The notes under the pieces: model-generated
What the model was told of the DNA's origin: nothing
What the model saw: the letters and a program-made list of their open reading frames with translations, nothing else
Database searches by the model: none
Position numbers and translations under genes: made by a program
In this document: one piece after another, positions 15,917 through 25,296 of the stretch
How the letters are laid out: each line of letters starts with the position of its first letter
Numbering within the stretch: the stretch's first letter is position 1
Assembly (NCBI GenBank): GCA_023382535.1
Contig: JAHDWA010000042.1
Span: forward strand, 1-64,000
Direction of reading: 5' to 3'
Source: Anaerolineae bacterium
GTDB taxonomy: Bacteria; Chloroflexota; Anaerolineae; 4572-78; J111
Length of the DNA: 64,000 nucleotides

Positions 15917-18358
15917 CTAAGCTCGCAGCCGTGCCCCCGGCGGGTCATACAATACATCTGCTGTGACCTCCGCCCCAACCCGCTCGCCGAAGATTTCCAC
16001 TTCGAGCCGGGTTCCTTTCTCAGCCAAATTCAGGGGGAGATAGGCCAGGCCAATGTTCTGGCCGATGGTATAGCCATATCCGCCGCTGCGAATCCGTCCG
16101 ACGATACGGCCCTCGGCATAGATAGCTTCGCCGCCGTAGAGCAGCCCCGCCTCCCCGCCGACGAGCAGGGTGCAGAGCTTTTGCCGCAAGCCGGCGCTCT
16201 TTATTTTAAGCAGCGCCTCTCGCCCGACAAAATCTTCTTTCTCAAAGCGGACACAGAATCCCAGCCCGGCTTCAAGGGGGTTGTCGGTTGGGGTAATATC
16301 GGCGCTCCAGTAGCGGTAGCCTTTCTCCAGCCGCAGCGAGTCCAGCACCTTGTAACCGCACGGCTGCAAGCCAAAGTCACGCCCTGCCACCAGCAGCGTG
16401 TCCCACACCTGGCCAGCTTGGTCCGGCGCAATGTATAATTCCCAACCCAACTCGCCTACATAACTCACCCGGCCGGCCCACACCTCGACCCCGTTTAGCT
16501 CAACGGTGCGGGCGGTCAGATAGGGGAAAACGGCGTTCGATATGTCATCATTTGTCACCCTCTGCAAGACATCACGGGCGGCCGGTCCCCACAGGGCGAT
16601 ACAGGCCCATTCGCCGGTCACATCTCGTACTTCTACCGAGCCGTCCGGCGGCAGGTGCATGGTCAGCCAGCCCAAATCGCCGGCCACGAAATTGCTGCCG
16701 GTAATGAGGCGGAAATGATCCTGGCCCAGGCGGGTAACGGTCAGATCGCTTTCGATGCCGCCGGCCGGGTTGAGCAACTGGGTATAGATCAGGCTGCCCA
16801 CCGGCCTATCTATATGGTTACTGGCCAACTGCTGCAGCAGGGCCAGCGCGCCGGGACCGCGAAGTTCGATCTTGCCAAAGGAAGTTAGATCAAATAAGCC
16901 GGCTCGCTTCCGAACCGCCTGGTGCTCCTGGCCGACCTGTTCAAAGAAGGGCGGCTTGCCCCAGCCCCAGCCTTTTTGCTCGGCGCCCATGCGCCGGCCA
17001 GGTCGGCCCGGCTCAAAATAGTTGACCCGCTCCCAGCCGTTCTTTTCCCCAAAAACACCACCCAGCGCCAGCAGCCGGGCGTCGAGCGGGCTGAGGCGGT
17101 GTTCCCGTGCCCATTCGTTCTCGTCGTAGGGGTAGCGCAGTTCGTAATAATATTTGTACGACTCGCGGGCGCGTTCGGCGGCGAACACCCGATCCTCGTA
17201 AATTGGCCCAAAGCGGCGCACGTTTAGCTCGCTGACGTTGCTGTCCGGCTCGCCGTTGACAATCCACTGGGCCACAATATCGCCCAAGGCCCCGCCCGCG
17301 CCAAAGCCGGTATGGGATAAGCCGCAGGCTACGAATAAACCCGGCCGCCCCGGCACCGGTCCCACCAGGGGGCGGCTGTCGGGGGTGATACCTTCCGGCC
17401 CGTTGATCAGGTGCAGCAACTCCGCCTGTTCCAGCAGCGGCACGCGCCGGATGGCTCCTTCCATAATTGGGTCAAACAGCTCCCAATCGGACGGGAGCAG
17501 CTTTTGGGTAAAATCCCAGGCCACGCCCTCCACCGACCAGGCTTTTGGCTCGACCTCAAAGCCGCCGATGAGAAAACCGCGGACTTCCTCGCGCATATAA
17601 AAGAGGTAGTACGGATCACGCAGCACCGGCGTATCGTGGGGCAGTTCGTGGCCGGGGATGGGCTTGGTGGCCAGGTGCTGGTGAATCAGGGGTGTAATCG
17701 GCAGGTTGATCCCCGCCATTGCCCCGACCTGCCGGCCCCACATCCCGGCAGCAATGACGGCAGTTTCCGTCTTGATATCGCCCTGGTCGGTCTTGACCTG
17801 CCGCACTTCGCCGCTAGGGGAAAAATCAAATCCGGTCACGCGGACGCCGGTCTGTATGGTCACGCCCATCTGCCTGGCGCGGCGGGCCAGTTCCAGGGTT
17901 ACGCCGCTGGGGTCAAGGTGGCCATCGCCGGGGAGGTAGAGCGCGCCGTATAGGTTTTTGTCTGACATATAGGGAAAAATCTTCATTGCCTCAGCCGGGT
18001 AAATCATCTCGACATCCATGCCCAAGGCCCTGGCCTGCCCAATTTGCCGCTGCAAGAATTTGAAGTGATCGGGGCTGGAAGCCAGGCGCAGGCTGCCGAC
18101 CTCATGCCAGCCGACGGAAGGGCCGGTTTCGGCCTGCAACCGGCGGTACAGGTTGACGCTGTAAATCCGCATGCGCATCAGCGTGGGCGAGGTGTGAAAC
18201 TGCGTCACCAGTCCGGCCGCGTGCCAGGTCGAGCCGCTAGTCAGCTCGCCTTTGTCTAACAGCAGCACGTCGGTCCGGCCCATTTGGGCCAGGTGATAAG
18301 CAATACTGCACCCGGTAATCCCTCCGCCAATGATAACCACCCTGGCTTGATTTTGCAT
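15917..18358 (-). CDS. FAD-dependent oxidoreductase / aminomethyltransferase (GcvT) fusion, copy 1
   Basis: An 813-residue protein of the dimethylglycine/sarcosine dehydrogenase type. The N-terminal half is a DAO-fold FAD domain with VVIIGGGITGCSIAYHL and GSTWHAAGLV, whose His matches the one that carries covalent FAD in DMGDH. The C-terminal half is a GcvT tetrahydrofolate-binding domain (YVGELGWELYIAPD, DSLRLEKGYRYW). Members demethylate N-methyl amino acids and pass the C1 unit to folate. Domain order and length equal those of the 26911-29352 paralogue. Neighbours (phosphotransferase, APC permease) suggest uptake and breakdown of a methylated amine; substrate unknown. Confidence 0.88.
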   Translation of the reverse strand: MQNQARVVIIGGGITGCSIAYHLAQMGRTDVLLLDKGELTSGSTWHAAGLVTQFHTSPTLMRMRIYSVNLYRRLQAETGPSVGWHEVGSLRLASSPDHFKFLQRQIGQARALGMDVEMIYPAEAMKIFPYMSDKNLYGALYLPGDGHLDPSGVTLELARRARQMGVTIQTGVRVTGFDFSPSGEVRQVKTDQGDIKTETAVIAAGMWGRQVGAMAGINLPITPLIHQHLATKPIPGHELPHDTPVLRDPYYLFYMREEVRGFLIGGFEVEPKAWSVEGVAWDFTQKLLPSDWELFDPIMEGAIRRVPLLEQAELLHLINGPEGITPDSRPLVGPVPGRPGLFVACGLSHTGFGAGGALGDIVAQWIVNGEPDSNVSELNVRRFGPIYEDRVFAAERARESYKYYYELRYPYDENEWAREHRLSPLDARLLALGGVFGEKNGWERVNYFEPGRPGRRMGAEQKGWGWGKPPFFEQVGQEHQAVRKRAGLFDLTSFGKIELRGPGALALLQQLASNHIDRPVGSLIYTQLLNPAGGIESDLTVTRLGQDHFRLITGSNFVAGDLGWLTMHLPPDGSVEVRDVTGEWACIALWGPAARDVLQRVTNDDISNAVFPYLTARTVELNGVEVWAGRVSYVGELGWELYIAPDQAGQVWDTLLVAGRDFGLQPCGYKVLDSLRLEKGYRYWSADITPTDNPLEAGLGFCVRFEKEDFVGREALLKIKSAGLRQKLCTLLVGGEAGLLYGGEAIYAEGRIVGRIRSGGYGYTIGQNIGLAYLPLNLAEKGTRLEVEIFGERVGAEVTADVLYDPPGARLRA

Positions 18359-18396
18359 CCAGAACTCCCGTTACTTCATGTAGATAGAAGATAGAG

Positions 18397-18437
18397 GATA
18401 GAAGATGGAAAATCGTACTTATCTACCATCTTCTATC
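18397..18437. repeat. GATAGAAGATGG hairpin
   Basis: A 12-bp perfect inverted repeat (18397-18408 with 18426-18437), flanked by more copies of the word GATAGA. It lies between the permease and oxidoreductase genes. Confidence 0.65.
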
Positions 18438-18463
18438 TCCTATTTACGATCCACGATTTAAGA

Positions 18464-18493
18464 GGGCCGGAGAGCGCCCTTGATCTCCGGCCC
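18464..18493. terminator. probable hairpin terminator after the APC permease
   Basis: GGGCCGGAGA (18464-18473) pairs perfectly with TCTCCGGCCC (18484-18493) around 10 bases. On the minus strand it lies about 110 bases after the permease stop. The following T tract is short, so termination may be partial. Confidence 0.5.
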
Positions 18494-18601
18494 GGTTGTG
18501 ATCACGCCTGATGAATGAGGATTGGGTTGACTAGAATATATTATGGAAGAGTGAAAGCTTGTCTATCAATCTTCCAACTTCCATCCTGCCAATCTTCCCC
18601 C

Positions 18602-20260
18602 TCATTCCGGCGGGATCTCCTTGAAAGCGTATTCGACATTGATACCACGGGCTTTTTGGGCGTTTTTGGCCAGGAAGTACCAAATCGCCGAGACCAGAAT
18701 GATGGCAAAGGCGATGATTTGCGCCCACAAATTGGCGGGGAAGTCCTCAAAGTTCCAGTTGCCCAGCACTCCCAGCGAGGGTGAAAAGAGAAACGCCAGG
18801 ACCATCAGTGTGCCTAAAATGCCGCCGATGGTTCCCAACACGGTCACCAGGGGAATGCCGCCCAGTTTGTACTGCGCCCCCGGCGAGGCCTCGTACAACT
18901 CCCTGGCCCGGTAGGGCAGCAAGGCCCCGGCAATGCACGTCACCACAAACACATAACCGCAGCCAAAAGTGACGCCCAGGGTCAAGCCGACCCAGCCCGG
19001 CACCAAGTTATAGGCCAGGATCACCGGGATGCTGGCTAAAAAGTAGGCCAAATGGGCGTTGAGCGGGGTGCGCCACTTCTCATGGACCTGGCTGAACCAG
19101 GCCGGCAGCAGCCGGTCGAGCGACATGGCCACCATGACCCGGGTCATCCCGATGTAGCAGTTGCAGACAATCTGGAAGGAGTTGAGAATGTAGCCAATAC
19201 CGATAATCAGGACAATCAGGGGACTGCCGGTCAAGGCGACCGCCACGATATTGGGCCAGAGGTAGAAGCCATTCACGGTCGCTTCGGGGATAAGCGACCA
19301 ATAGCCGGCCCCGGCGACATAAAGGAACTCGCTCCCGGCCACGCGCTGCAATCCGAGGGCCAGCAGCGCCAGCAGAATGCCGGTCAGAACGAGCGAGCCG
19401 ACCATAATAAAGGTCTGGCTCTTGAAAGAGCGGGCATCCTTGATTTCGCCGTTTTGCTGAGACGAATAGGTGGCCCATTGCAAAGAGGTCCAGGCAATGG
19501 GAGCAATCAGGAGTGTGGCCATCAGGCTGAAGGGCGGGTTGAGTTCAATACCGGCTGCCGTGACCGCATCAACCGCCGTTTGGTAAAAGTTGGGCGCGCC
19601 TCCAGAAGCAACGGCAAAGGCGTTCAGGCTGTCAATAAAAGTGGCCGGGGGTGTAGCAAAAAGGACAACAAACATGACCGCGAAGGCAATGAGCGTGCCC
19701 CACCACATCACATGCTGGAATTTGACGTAATTTTTGAAGCCGCTGACCAGCAGAACGAGGGAAAGCAGGGCATTTAAAATACTGACCGTAATAATACCGG
19801 CGGAAGTGGTAAACCAGACCCCCAGGTTGGAGAGGCTGGCGTTGCCCAGGGTAGCGCCCAGGCCCAAAAAGAGCGGAGCAAAACCCAGGTAGGATACCAG
19901 CCAGCCGGACAGGGCCACCCATTGCAAAATCCAGATGACAAAGCCGGACATGACGATGGTAAAAGCCCAGCCCCCGCCAAAAACCCGGCTCTGAAAGACA
20001 TAATCGCCGCCCGAGCGGGGCAGCGCCGTGGAGAGCCAAACATAGGTGAAGGCGATGGGAATTTCAATCAGCATCGCCAGAATAATCCCCCAGAACAGAT
20101 TGCCCCCCGGCAGCGCCCCCGGCGCCCACAAGTAGGTCCAGGGGAAAATCAAACCCATGGTCAAAATGTTATAGACAAAAGCCGCATAGGGCGACATCAC
20201 CCGCACCAACCCGGAAGCTTTGCGGGTGAAAACCTCAGGTTTTGCTGCTGCAACAGTCAT
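18602..20260 (-). CDS. APC-family amino acid/amine permease
   Basis: A 552-residue integral membrane transporter with about 12 to 14 hydrophobic helices. The amino acid-polyamine-organocation signature is seen at SALPRSGGDYVFQSRVF (helix 2 region), and the first helix starts VRVMSPYAAFVYNI. It most likely imports an amino acid or methylated amine by proton or sodium coupling. It sits upstream of the FAD/GcvT gene on the same strand, so it may bring in that enzyme's substrate (inference). Confidence 0.87.
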   Translation of the reverse strand: MTVAAAKPEVFTRKASGLVRVMSPYAAFVYNILTMGLIFPWTYLWAPGALPGGNLFWGIILAMLIEIPIAFTYVWLSTALPRSGGDYVFQSRVFGGGWAFTIVMSGFVIWILQWVALSGWLVSYLGFAPLFLGLGATLGNASLSNLGVWFTTSAGIITVSILNALLSLVLLVSGFKNYVKFQHVMWWGTLIAFAVMFVVLFATPPATFIDSLNAFAVASGGAPNFYQTAVDAVTAAGIELNPPFSLMATLLIAPIAWTSLQWATYSSQQNGEIKDARSFKSQTFIMVGSLVLTGILLALLALGLQRVAGSEFLYVAGAGYWSLIPEATVNGFYLWPNIVAVALTGSPLIVLIIGIGYILNSFQIVCNCYIGMTRVMVAMSLDRLLPAWFSQVHEKWRTPLNAHLAYFLASIPVILAYNLVPGWVGLTLGVTFGCGYVFVVTCIAGALLPYRARELYEASPGAQYKLGGIPLVTVLGTIGGILGTLMVLAFLFSPSLGVLGNWNFEDFPANLWAQIIAFAIILVSAIWYFLAKNAQKARGINVEYAFKEIPPE

Positions 20261-20365
20261 CGTTGATCCCTCCTTATCAAATAATTGACAATTGCCTATT
20301 GATTATTGAAAATTGACAATTTCCCCCGTTTCATCCCTCCTTTCAAGGATGCGAGGCTGCGAAAA

Positions 20366-20405
20366 GGCGAGGAGACGAAGAAAGTTATCTTATCGCCTCC
20401 TCGCC
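20366..20405. repeat. GGCGAGGAG hairpin
   Basis: GGCGAGGAG (20366-20374) pairs with CTCCTCGCC (20397-20405), within a longer field of GCGAGG words. Just upstream (20284-20320) lie reiterated AATTGACAATT-type words. Both separate the metallophosphoesterase from the permease gene. Confidence 0.55.
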
Positions 20406-20422
20406 TCACTATTCCTCGCCTC

Positions 20423-21418
20423 TCACCCCGTCGTCATCTGATACCCTTCTACTGTGCCGTTGCTCAAAGTGACCAGGCAGCCGCGCAAAACGCCTTCGCC
20501 GTACTCACTGCCAGGGTTAATGCAGGTGGTCCGGCCAATTTTGATGACTCCCGGCGACTCGTGGATATGGCCGTGCAGGCCCAGCAGCGGCTGGTGGGTT
20601 TCGATGGCCCGGCGGACCGCGGCGCTGCCTGCCCCAAACAGCACCAACTGCCCGCCCCGAACGATCTGGCTGGGTGGATCGGTGTTCCAATCCAGCATCG
20701 GACAGGTATCGAGCGTGGAGTCAACCGGCGGGTCGTGAAAGTTGAAAATGCAGCGGCTCATGTCGGGCACCTGCGCCAGCATCGGTTCAATCATGACCCC
20801 TAATTCTTCGTCGGGTACTTCCCGTGGGGTCCGCCAGGGGGTCGGCCCGCTGAAACCCAGGCTGATCATGGTGTGGTCGTCGTCTACCAGGACGACCTGC
20901 CCCTCGCAGCCAGAAATAGAGTGCGCTCCGGGTCGTTGCAGCGCTTCCAAAACGTCCGGGTAGTCGTCGTTGCCGCCGGTCACAAAGCATTTGATACCCG
21001 TACCCGCCAGGCGGGTCTCGGCCAGGTCTACCCACTCTTCCAGCCGCTCGCGGGCCAGTTGGTGGAACAGGCTATCTATTGCCCCCGGATCGGCCTGGAT
21101 AGCCTGAAACTCATCTGGCTCCACGATCTGGCTGTAGAAACCGAGGATTCCAATTTTCTCCAGCAGGCTTTTCAATTCAGCTTCGGTTTCGACCCGCTCC
21201 GTGCGGCCCTGCAAGGTGGCCCGGTAGTGGCCGTTGCCCTCGTGAATGATGGGAACGGTGATTTTGCCCAGGATGTCGCCGCCCATAATCAGTACATTGG
21301 CTTCGTAAAATTTGCCGGCATTGACGAATTTGCGGAAGGTGCGTTGCGACCCGTGCAGGTCGGTGGCGAAAAAGAGGCGGGTGAGTTTTTTGGGGGGCTT
21401 CTTTTGGAAAAATTTCAT
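20423..21418 (-). CDS. metallophosphoesterase
   Basis: A 331-residue calcineurin-like phosphoesterase. The metal-binding blocks are visible in order: ATDLHGS (D-x-H), MGGDI, TGGNDDY (an Asp or Asn in place of the usual NH), FHDPPVD, LGLHGHIHES (GHxH) and NPGSEYGEG. It should hydrolyse a phosphomonoester or diester using two metals. The ATG at 21418 has AAAAGGAG before it; the longer frame is not needed. Downstream of the DeoR regulator on the same strand. Substrate unknown. Confidence 0.85.
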   Translation of the reverse strand: MKFFQKKPPKKLTRLFFATDLHGSQRTFRKFVNAGKFYEANVLIMGGDILGKITVPIIHEGNGHYRATLQGRTERVETEAELKSLLEKIGILGFYSQIVEPDEFQAIQADPGAIDSLFHQLARERLEEWVDLAETRLAGTGIKCFVTGGNDDYPDVLEALQRPGAHSISGCEGQVVLVDDDHTMISLGFSGPTPWRTPREVPDEELGVMIEPMLAQVPDMSRCIFNFHDPPVDSTLDTCPMLDWNTDPPSQIVRGGQLVLFGAGSAAVRRAIETHQPLLGLHGHIHESPGVIKIGRTTCINPGSEYGEGVLRGCLVTLSNGTVEGYQMTTG

Positions 21419-21461
21419 GCGGCTCCTTTTCAGGTAGGGCAAACTGTTAGTTTGTCTCAGT

Positions 21462-21482
21462 GGACAAGCTAACAGCTTGTCC
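21462..21482. repeat. 9-bp perfect hairpin at the DeoR 3' end
   Basis: GGACAAGCT and AGCTTGTCC around AAC. The same GGACAAG/CTTGTCC word recurs at 60410-60440. It is a probable terminator or RNA-stability hairpin for the regulator. Confidence 0.55.
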
Positions 21483-22285
21483 TACAGTGTATGGCGTCCA
21501 TTCGTCTCCAGGCTGGCGATCAGAATCTCGACCGACCGGGCAGCCAGTTCCGCCTGCCCGCCGGGGTCAAACCCTTCGTCGGTGACCAGGATATGGATTT
21601 GATCAAGCCGGGCCATTTCAAAATTGGAGACAGTGCCCCATTTGCTGTGATCGGCCACCACCACGACTGAACCGTGAGTCCGCTCAATCATCAGCCGGGC
21701 CAGTTCCGCTTCGGCGTTGATGGGGGTGGTGCAGCCGTATTTGAGGCTCAGGCCGTCTACGCCGATGAAACTTTTGCTGGCATACACCTGGCGGAGGGCT
21801 TCGGTGGCAAAGCGTCCCACCACCGATTTAGCCCGCGCCCGAAACGACCCTCCCAGCAGGATGATCTCAAAATCGGCGTCCTGGGCTTCCAGCGCCGCGT
21901 TGACATTATTGGTGATGACCGTGACCCTGGCCCGGTCGCGGATATGGCGAACCACCTGGGTGGCGGTGGTGCCGCTGTTGACAAAAATGGTGTCGCCATC
22001 TTCAACCAGGGCCGCCGCCCTGACCCCGATGGCCTGCTTTTCCAGGGGATGGGTCTGAGCGCTGAAGCTGTATTCCGGCTCGACCGGCAGGCGCCGGCTG
22101 AGGGTGGCTCCCCCGTGAGTCCGCTCCAAAACACCCTGGCTCTCCAGCCATTCCAGGTCGCGCCGGATGGTGGCCTCGGAAACCTGGAGCATTTCGCTCA
22201 GAAAGGTGCTCTGAGCTACCTGGTGAACCTCCAGAAATTCCTGGATGCGTTTACGGCGCTGTGCCGGAATAAGAATTTTGGTCAC
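21482..22285 (-). CDS. DeoR/GlpR-family transcriptional regulator
   Basis: A 267-residue repressor. The N-terminal DeoR helix-turn-helix is plain (RIQEFLEVHQVAQSTFLSEML, then VSEATIRRDLEWLESQG and THGGAT). The C-terminal DeoRC sensor domain contains FVNSGTTATQVVRHI and GVDGLSLKYG. Such proteins usually respond to a sugar phosphate. It leads a minus-strand run with the metallophosphoesterase and permease, and shares a divergent promoter region with 22521-23312. Confidence 0.9.
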   Translation of the reverse strand: MTKILIPAQRRKRIQEFLEVHQVAQSTFLSEMLQVSEATIRRDLEWLESQGVLERTHGGATLSRRLPVEPEYSFSAQTHPLEKQAIGVRAAALVEDGDTIFVNSGTTATQVVRHIRDRARVTVITNNVNAALEAQDADFEIILLGGSFRARAKSVVGRFATEALRQVYASKSFIGVDGLSLKYGCTTPINAEAELARLMIERTHGSVVVVADHSKWGTVSNFEMARLDQIHILVTDEGFDPGGQAELAARSVEILIASLETNGRHTL

Positions 22286-22357
22286 CGCAGACCTCTTACC
22301 CTACCCTAGCCGGTTCGATGCACAATAATGATTGATTTTGAGTGAATGGGCGTGCCA

Positions 22358-22385
22358 ATTATATAAAATCTGGATTATTTTGCAA
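22358..22385 (-). promoter_or_regulatory. promoter for the DeoR gene (shared -35)
   Basis: On the minus strand TTGCAA (22385-22380), a 16-base spacer and a perfect TATAAT (22363-22358). The -35 hexamer is palindromic and is also used by the opposite promoter at 22380-22408. Confidence 0.65.
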
Positions 22386-22408
22386 ATTATGATTACTTTC
22401 GATATAAT
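22380..22408 (+). promoter_or_regulatory. promoter for the nucleotidyltransferase-like gene (shared -35)
   Basis: TTGCAA at 22380-22385, a 17-base spacer, and a perfect TATAAT at 22403-22408. Its -35 is the same six bases as the minus-strand promoter, so the two should exclude each other or be coordinately regulated. Confidence 0.65.
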
Positions 22409-22520
22409 AGCCGCTTCCACGCCCTAACAGTTAATCGTCCGTTGTTAGCTGTCACCTTTTAGCGGCAAGCGGCGGACAACTGGCTCCTGACCACTACTCT
22501 CACATCTAAATAGGTAATCT

Positions 22521-23312
22521 ATGTCAAACAACGCGGTTGGAATGGGCGCTCAAGACAGCGCCGAGCGTGAGAAGTTTGAAAACGAGGTAAAGCGCATTAC
22601 CGAAGCGGCCAGGCAGGGCGGCTTGATGCTGCGCCTGTTAGGTTCGCTGGCCTTTCAGGTTCACTGTCCGCAGTATGGCTTCCTCCAGGCTAAACTGGGC
22701 CGGGCTTATACCGACATTGATTTTGCCGGATATGCCAAACAGGCCAAGCCGATTAGCCAGATGCTCACCGGCCTGGGCTATACGGAAGATCGCGAAATTT
22801 TTGTCCTCACCGAGGGCAGCCGGGCCATTTTTGAAAATCCCGCGAATGGCATCCATGTGGATGTTTTTTATGAGAAGCTTGATTTTTGCCATGTGATCCG
22901 CTGGAACGGCCGGCTGGAAGCCGATTGGCCGACTATTCCAATGGCGGAGATGCTTCTGGAAAAGATGCAGATTGTCAAGATCAATGAAAAAGATTTGATT
23001 GACACGATCATGCTCTTCCTGGAGCACCCGCTCGGCGATACGGACGCCGAAACTATCAACATGGCCCAGGTAGCTCGTCTGTGTGCCGCCGATTGGGGCT
23101 TGTGGCGCACCACCACTATGAATTTGCAGAAAGTCCGGCAGATTGCCGAAACCTACCCGCAGCTCTCCAGCACCGACAAAGCCACCGTTGCCCGGCAGGT
23201 CGAAACAGCCCTGGCCCGCCTTGAAGCCGAACCCAAGCCCCTGGCCTGGAAACTCCGCGCCCGCGTCGGCGACCGGATTAAGTGGTATAAAGATGTAGAT
23301 GAAGTCAAATGA
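22521..23312 (+). CDS. nucleotidyltransferase-like protein
   Basis: A 263-residue protein. LRLLGSLAFQVHCP followed about 25 residues later by YTDIDFAG, and then IHVDVFYEKLDF, gives the Gly-Ser and three-Asp pattern of the minimal nucleotidyltransferase fold. It may attach a nucleotide to a protein, RNA or small molecule, or be the toxin-like half of a pair; no adjacent antitoxin is seen. The N-terminal 40 residues are charged and helical. Preceded by a strong promoter and a long leader of about 105 bases. Confidence 0.65.
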   Translation: MSNNAVGMGAQDSAEREKFENEVKRITEAARQGGLMLRLLGSLAFQVHCPQYGFLQAKLGRAYTDIDFAGYAKQAKPISQMLTGLGYTEDREIFVLTEGSRAIFENPANGIHVDVFYEKLDFCHVIRWNGRLEADWPTIPMAEMLLEKMQIVKINEKDLIDTIMLFLEHPLGDTDAETINMAQVARLCAADWGLWRTTTMNLQKVRQIAETYPQLSSTDKATVARQVETALARLEAEPKPLAWKLRARVGDRIKWYKDVDEVK

Positions 23313-23425
23313 CCCTCCCCCCTGTTCTTTAAGGAGTCCGAAGTCTCCTGACTTCGACCAAAATCAGGAGATTTTGGATTCCGTTTCGTTTATGTGAGGG
23401 CGCGGGTCAGTAAGGAGGCTCCACC

Positions 23426-24229
23426 ATGACAACTCTGGTTCGTGATCTCATGCGGAACACCCTGATCACCTGCTCGCCGGATACCACTTTGGGGCAGGCG
23501 GCGGTGCTGCTGGCTCAAGAGCGCGTCCATGCCTTGCTGGTCGCCCGCGGGGATGAAGTTCTGGGGATCATCTCTGACATTGACCTGTTGACCGGCGAAT
23601 GGCTTTCCACCGATGCCATCAACCTGGAGACCATGCGCCGGCTGGAGGTAAACACACTGATGAGCAGCCCTCCGGCCACTATCGAAGCAGATGCCCCGGC
23701 CAGCGAGGCCGCCGCTCGGATGCAGGCCGAGCATCTGCATCGCCTGCTTGTCGTCGAAAAGGACCGGCCGGTGGGGGTCATTTCGGTCTCTAACCTGGTG
23801 GCCAGTCTGGCCCATACCTCGATGGAACGGCGCACGGTGGCCGAGGTCATGTCGCGCGGGATCGTGGTCTGCCTGACCGATACACCCCTGAGCGCCGTCG
23901 CCCGGGCCATGACCGACCGGCGCTCTCGCTCGGTAGTGGTGGTCGAGAGCAACGGCCAGCCGGCCGGGATCGTGACCGGCTTTGACTTGCTGGCCTTTTT
24001 TGAGGCCGGCCAGGCCGATCAGCCCGTTTCAGCCGTGATGCGCCCGCCGGTCACCATCCATCCTACCGCCACCCTGCGCGAAGCTGCAGACCGGATGATC
24101 TATTACCACATTCACCGGCTGCTGGTAGTCAACCCTGACCAGCCCGATTCGATGCCGCTTGGCCTTATCTCAACCTCCGATATCGTCGCCGAAATGGCCG
24201 AGCCGGGGTCGGTCTGGCAGGCGCTGTAA
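23426..24229 (+). CDS. four-CBS-domain protein
   Basis: A 267-residue protein made only of four CBS motifs (two Bateman modules): units begin VRDLMRNTLITCSPD, VNTLMSSPPATIEAD, VAEVMSRGIVVCLTD and VSAVMRPPVTIHPT. Each ends with a glycine-rich GIISDIDL-type strand. CBS pairs bind adenosyl nucleotides such as AMP, ATP or SAM, and control partner enzymes or channels. No catalytic domain is attached, so it acts on a separate partner. GGAGG ribosome site upstream. Confidence 0.88.
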   Translation: MTTLVRDLMRNTLITCSPDTTLGQAAVLLAQERVHALLVARGDEVLGIISDIDLLTGEWLSTDAINLETMRRLEVNTLMSSPPATIEADAPASEAAARMQAEHLHRLLVVEKDRPVGVISVSNLVASLAHTSMERRTVAEVMSRGIVVCLTDTPLSAVARAMTDRRSRSVVVVESNGQPAGIVTGFDLLAFFEAGQADQPVSAVMRPPVTIHPTATLREAADRMIYYHIHRLLVVNPDQPDSMPLGLISTSDIVAEMAEPGSVWQAL

Positions 24230-24250
24230 AATCTGACCGCCTCTAAGACT

Positions 24251-24322
24251 GCCGACGGCTGACCACCGCAGTAATTACGGCCATGCTTTTTGGCGGTCCG
24301 CGGTCTGTGGTCGGCGGTCGGC
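24251..24322. repeat. GCCGAC/GTCGGC inverted repeat
   Basis: The 16-base arm 24251-24266 pairs with 24307-24322 at 14 of 16 positions. It contains the same GACCGC/GGTCGG words as the elements at 7745 and 40504. Located between the CBS gene and the F420 oxidoreductase gene. Confidence 0.6.
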
Positions 24323-24341
24323 AAAGCTGTAAAGGAGCTAA

Positions 24342-25214
24342 ATGATGAACATTGGCGTTATCTTCCCGCAAACGGAATTCAGCCACGATGCTGGGGCAAT
24401 TCGCGATTATGCCCAAACAGCGGAGAGCCTGGGGTTTACCCATATCGTGGCCTATGATCATGTCCTGGGGGCGAACCCCGACCGGCCCGGCGGCTGGAAA
24501 GGTCCGTACACCCACCAGTCGGCCTTTGAGGAACCGTTGGTGCTGTTCAGCTACATGGCCGGTCTAACCCAGAAAATTGGCTTTGTGCCGGGCATTATTA
24601 TCCTGCCTCAACGCCAGACGGCCCTGGTAGCCAAGCAGGCCGCCACCTTGGACGTGCTCAGCGGCGGGCGTTTGCGCCTGGGCGTGGGCCTGGGCTGGAA
24701 CCAGGTGGAGTATACCGCCCTGAACGAAGATTTCCATAACCGGGGCCGCCGCATCGAGGAGCAGGTAGAGCTGTTGCGCCAGTTGTGGTCCCAGCCGCTG
24801 GTTACGTTTATCGGCGAGTGGCACACCGTCCCCGACGCGGGTCTCAACCCTCTGCCGGTGCAGCGTCCCATCCCGATCTGGTTTGGCGGGCGCGCCGAAC
24901 CGGCTTTGCGGCGCATGGCTCGTTTGGGCGATGGCTGGCTGGTCAACGATCCGCCGGAAAAAGCCGGGCCGGAATTGGAGAAAGTGGATCAATACCTGGC
25001 CGAAGCTGGCCGGACTCGCGCTGGCTTTGGCGTGGAAGGCCGTGTCCCTTACGGTCCAGGCGATCCTGCCCAGTGGACCGCCCTGCTCCAGGAGTGGCAG
25101 GCCCTCGGCGCAACCCACGTCTCGTTCAACTCCATGGGGGCGGGTTTGAATACTTCGGCGGCTCACTTGGCGGCTATTCGTAAGTTTGCCGAAACGGTCG
25201 GTTTAGTACGCTAG
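24342..25214 (+). CDS. LLM-class F420-dependent oxidoreductase
   Basis: A 290-residue luciferase-like TIM-barrel oxidoreductase, probably using coenzyme F420 (TIGR03619-like). Seen: MNIGVIFPQTEF at the start, the hydride-cofactor region GIIILPQRQTALVAKQAATLDVLSGGRLRLGVGLGW, and PIWFGGRAEPALRRMARLGDGW near the C-terminus. Two ATGs overlap (24342, 24345); the second has the better spacing from AAGGAG. A second F420-type protein lies at 30064, supporting use of F420 here. Substrate unknown. Confidence 0.85.
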   Translation: MMNIGVIFPQTEFSHDAGAIRDYAQTAESLGFTHIVAYDHVLGANPDRPGGWKGPYTHQSAFEEPLVLFSYMAGLTQKIGFVPGIIILPQRQTALVAKQAATLDVLSGGRLRLGVGLGWNQVEYTALNEDFHNRGRRIEEQVELLRQLWSQPLVTFIGEWHTVPDAGLNPLPVQRPIPIWFGGRAEPALRRMARLGDGWLVNDPPEKAGPELEKVDQYLAEAGRTRAGFGVEGRVPYGPGDPAQWTALLQEWQALGATHVSFNSMGAGLNTSAAHLAAIRKFAETVGLVR

Positions 25215-25296
25215 ACTATGAACTCTATGCCCCCTTGGAGATTGTAGCCAAGATAGTCGAACCAGGGTTGATTTGATAGGTCGGAGATAGGTTTTA

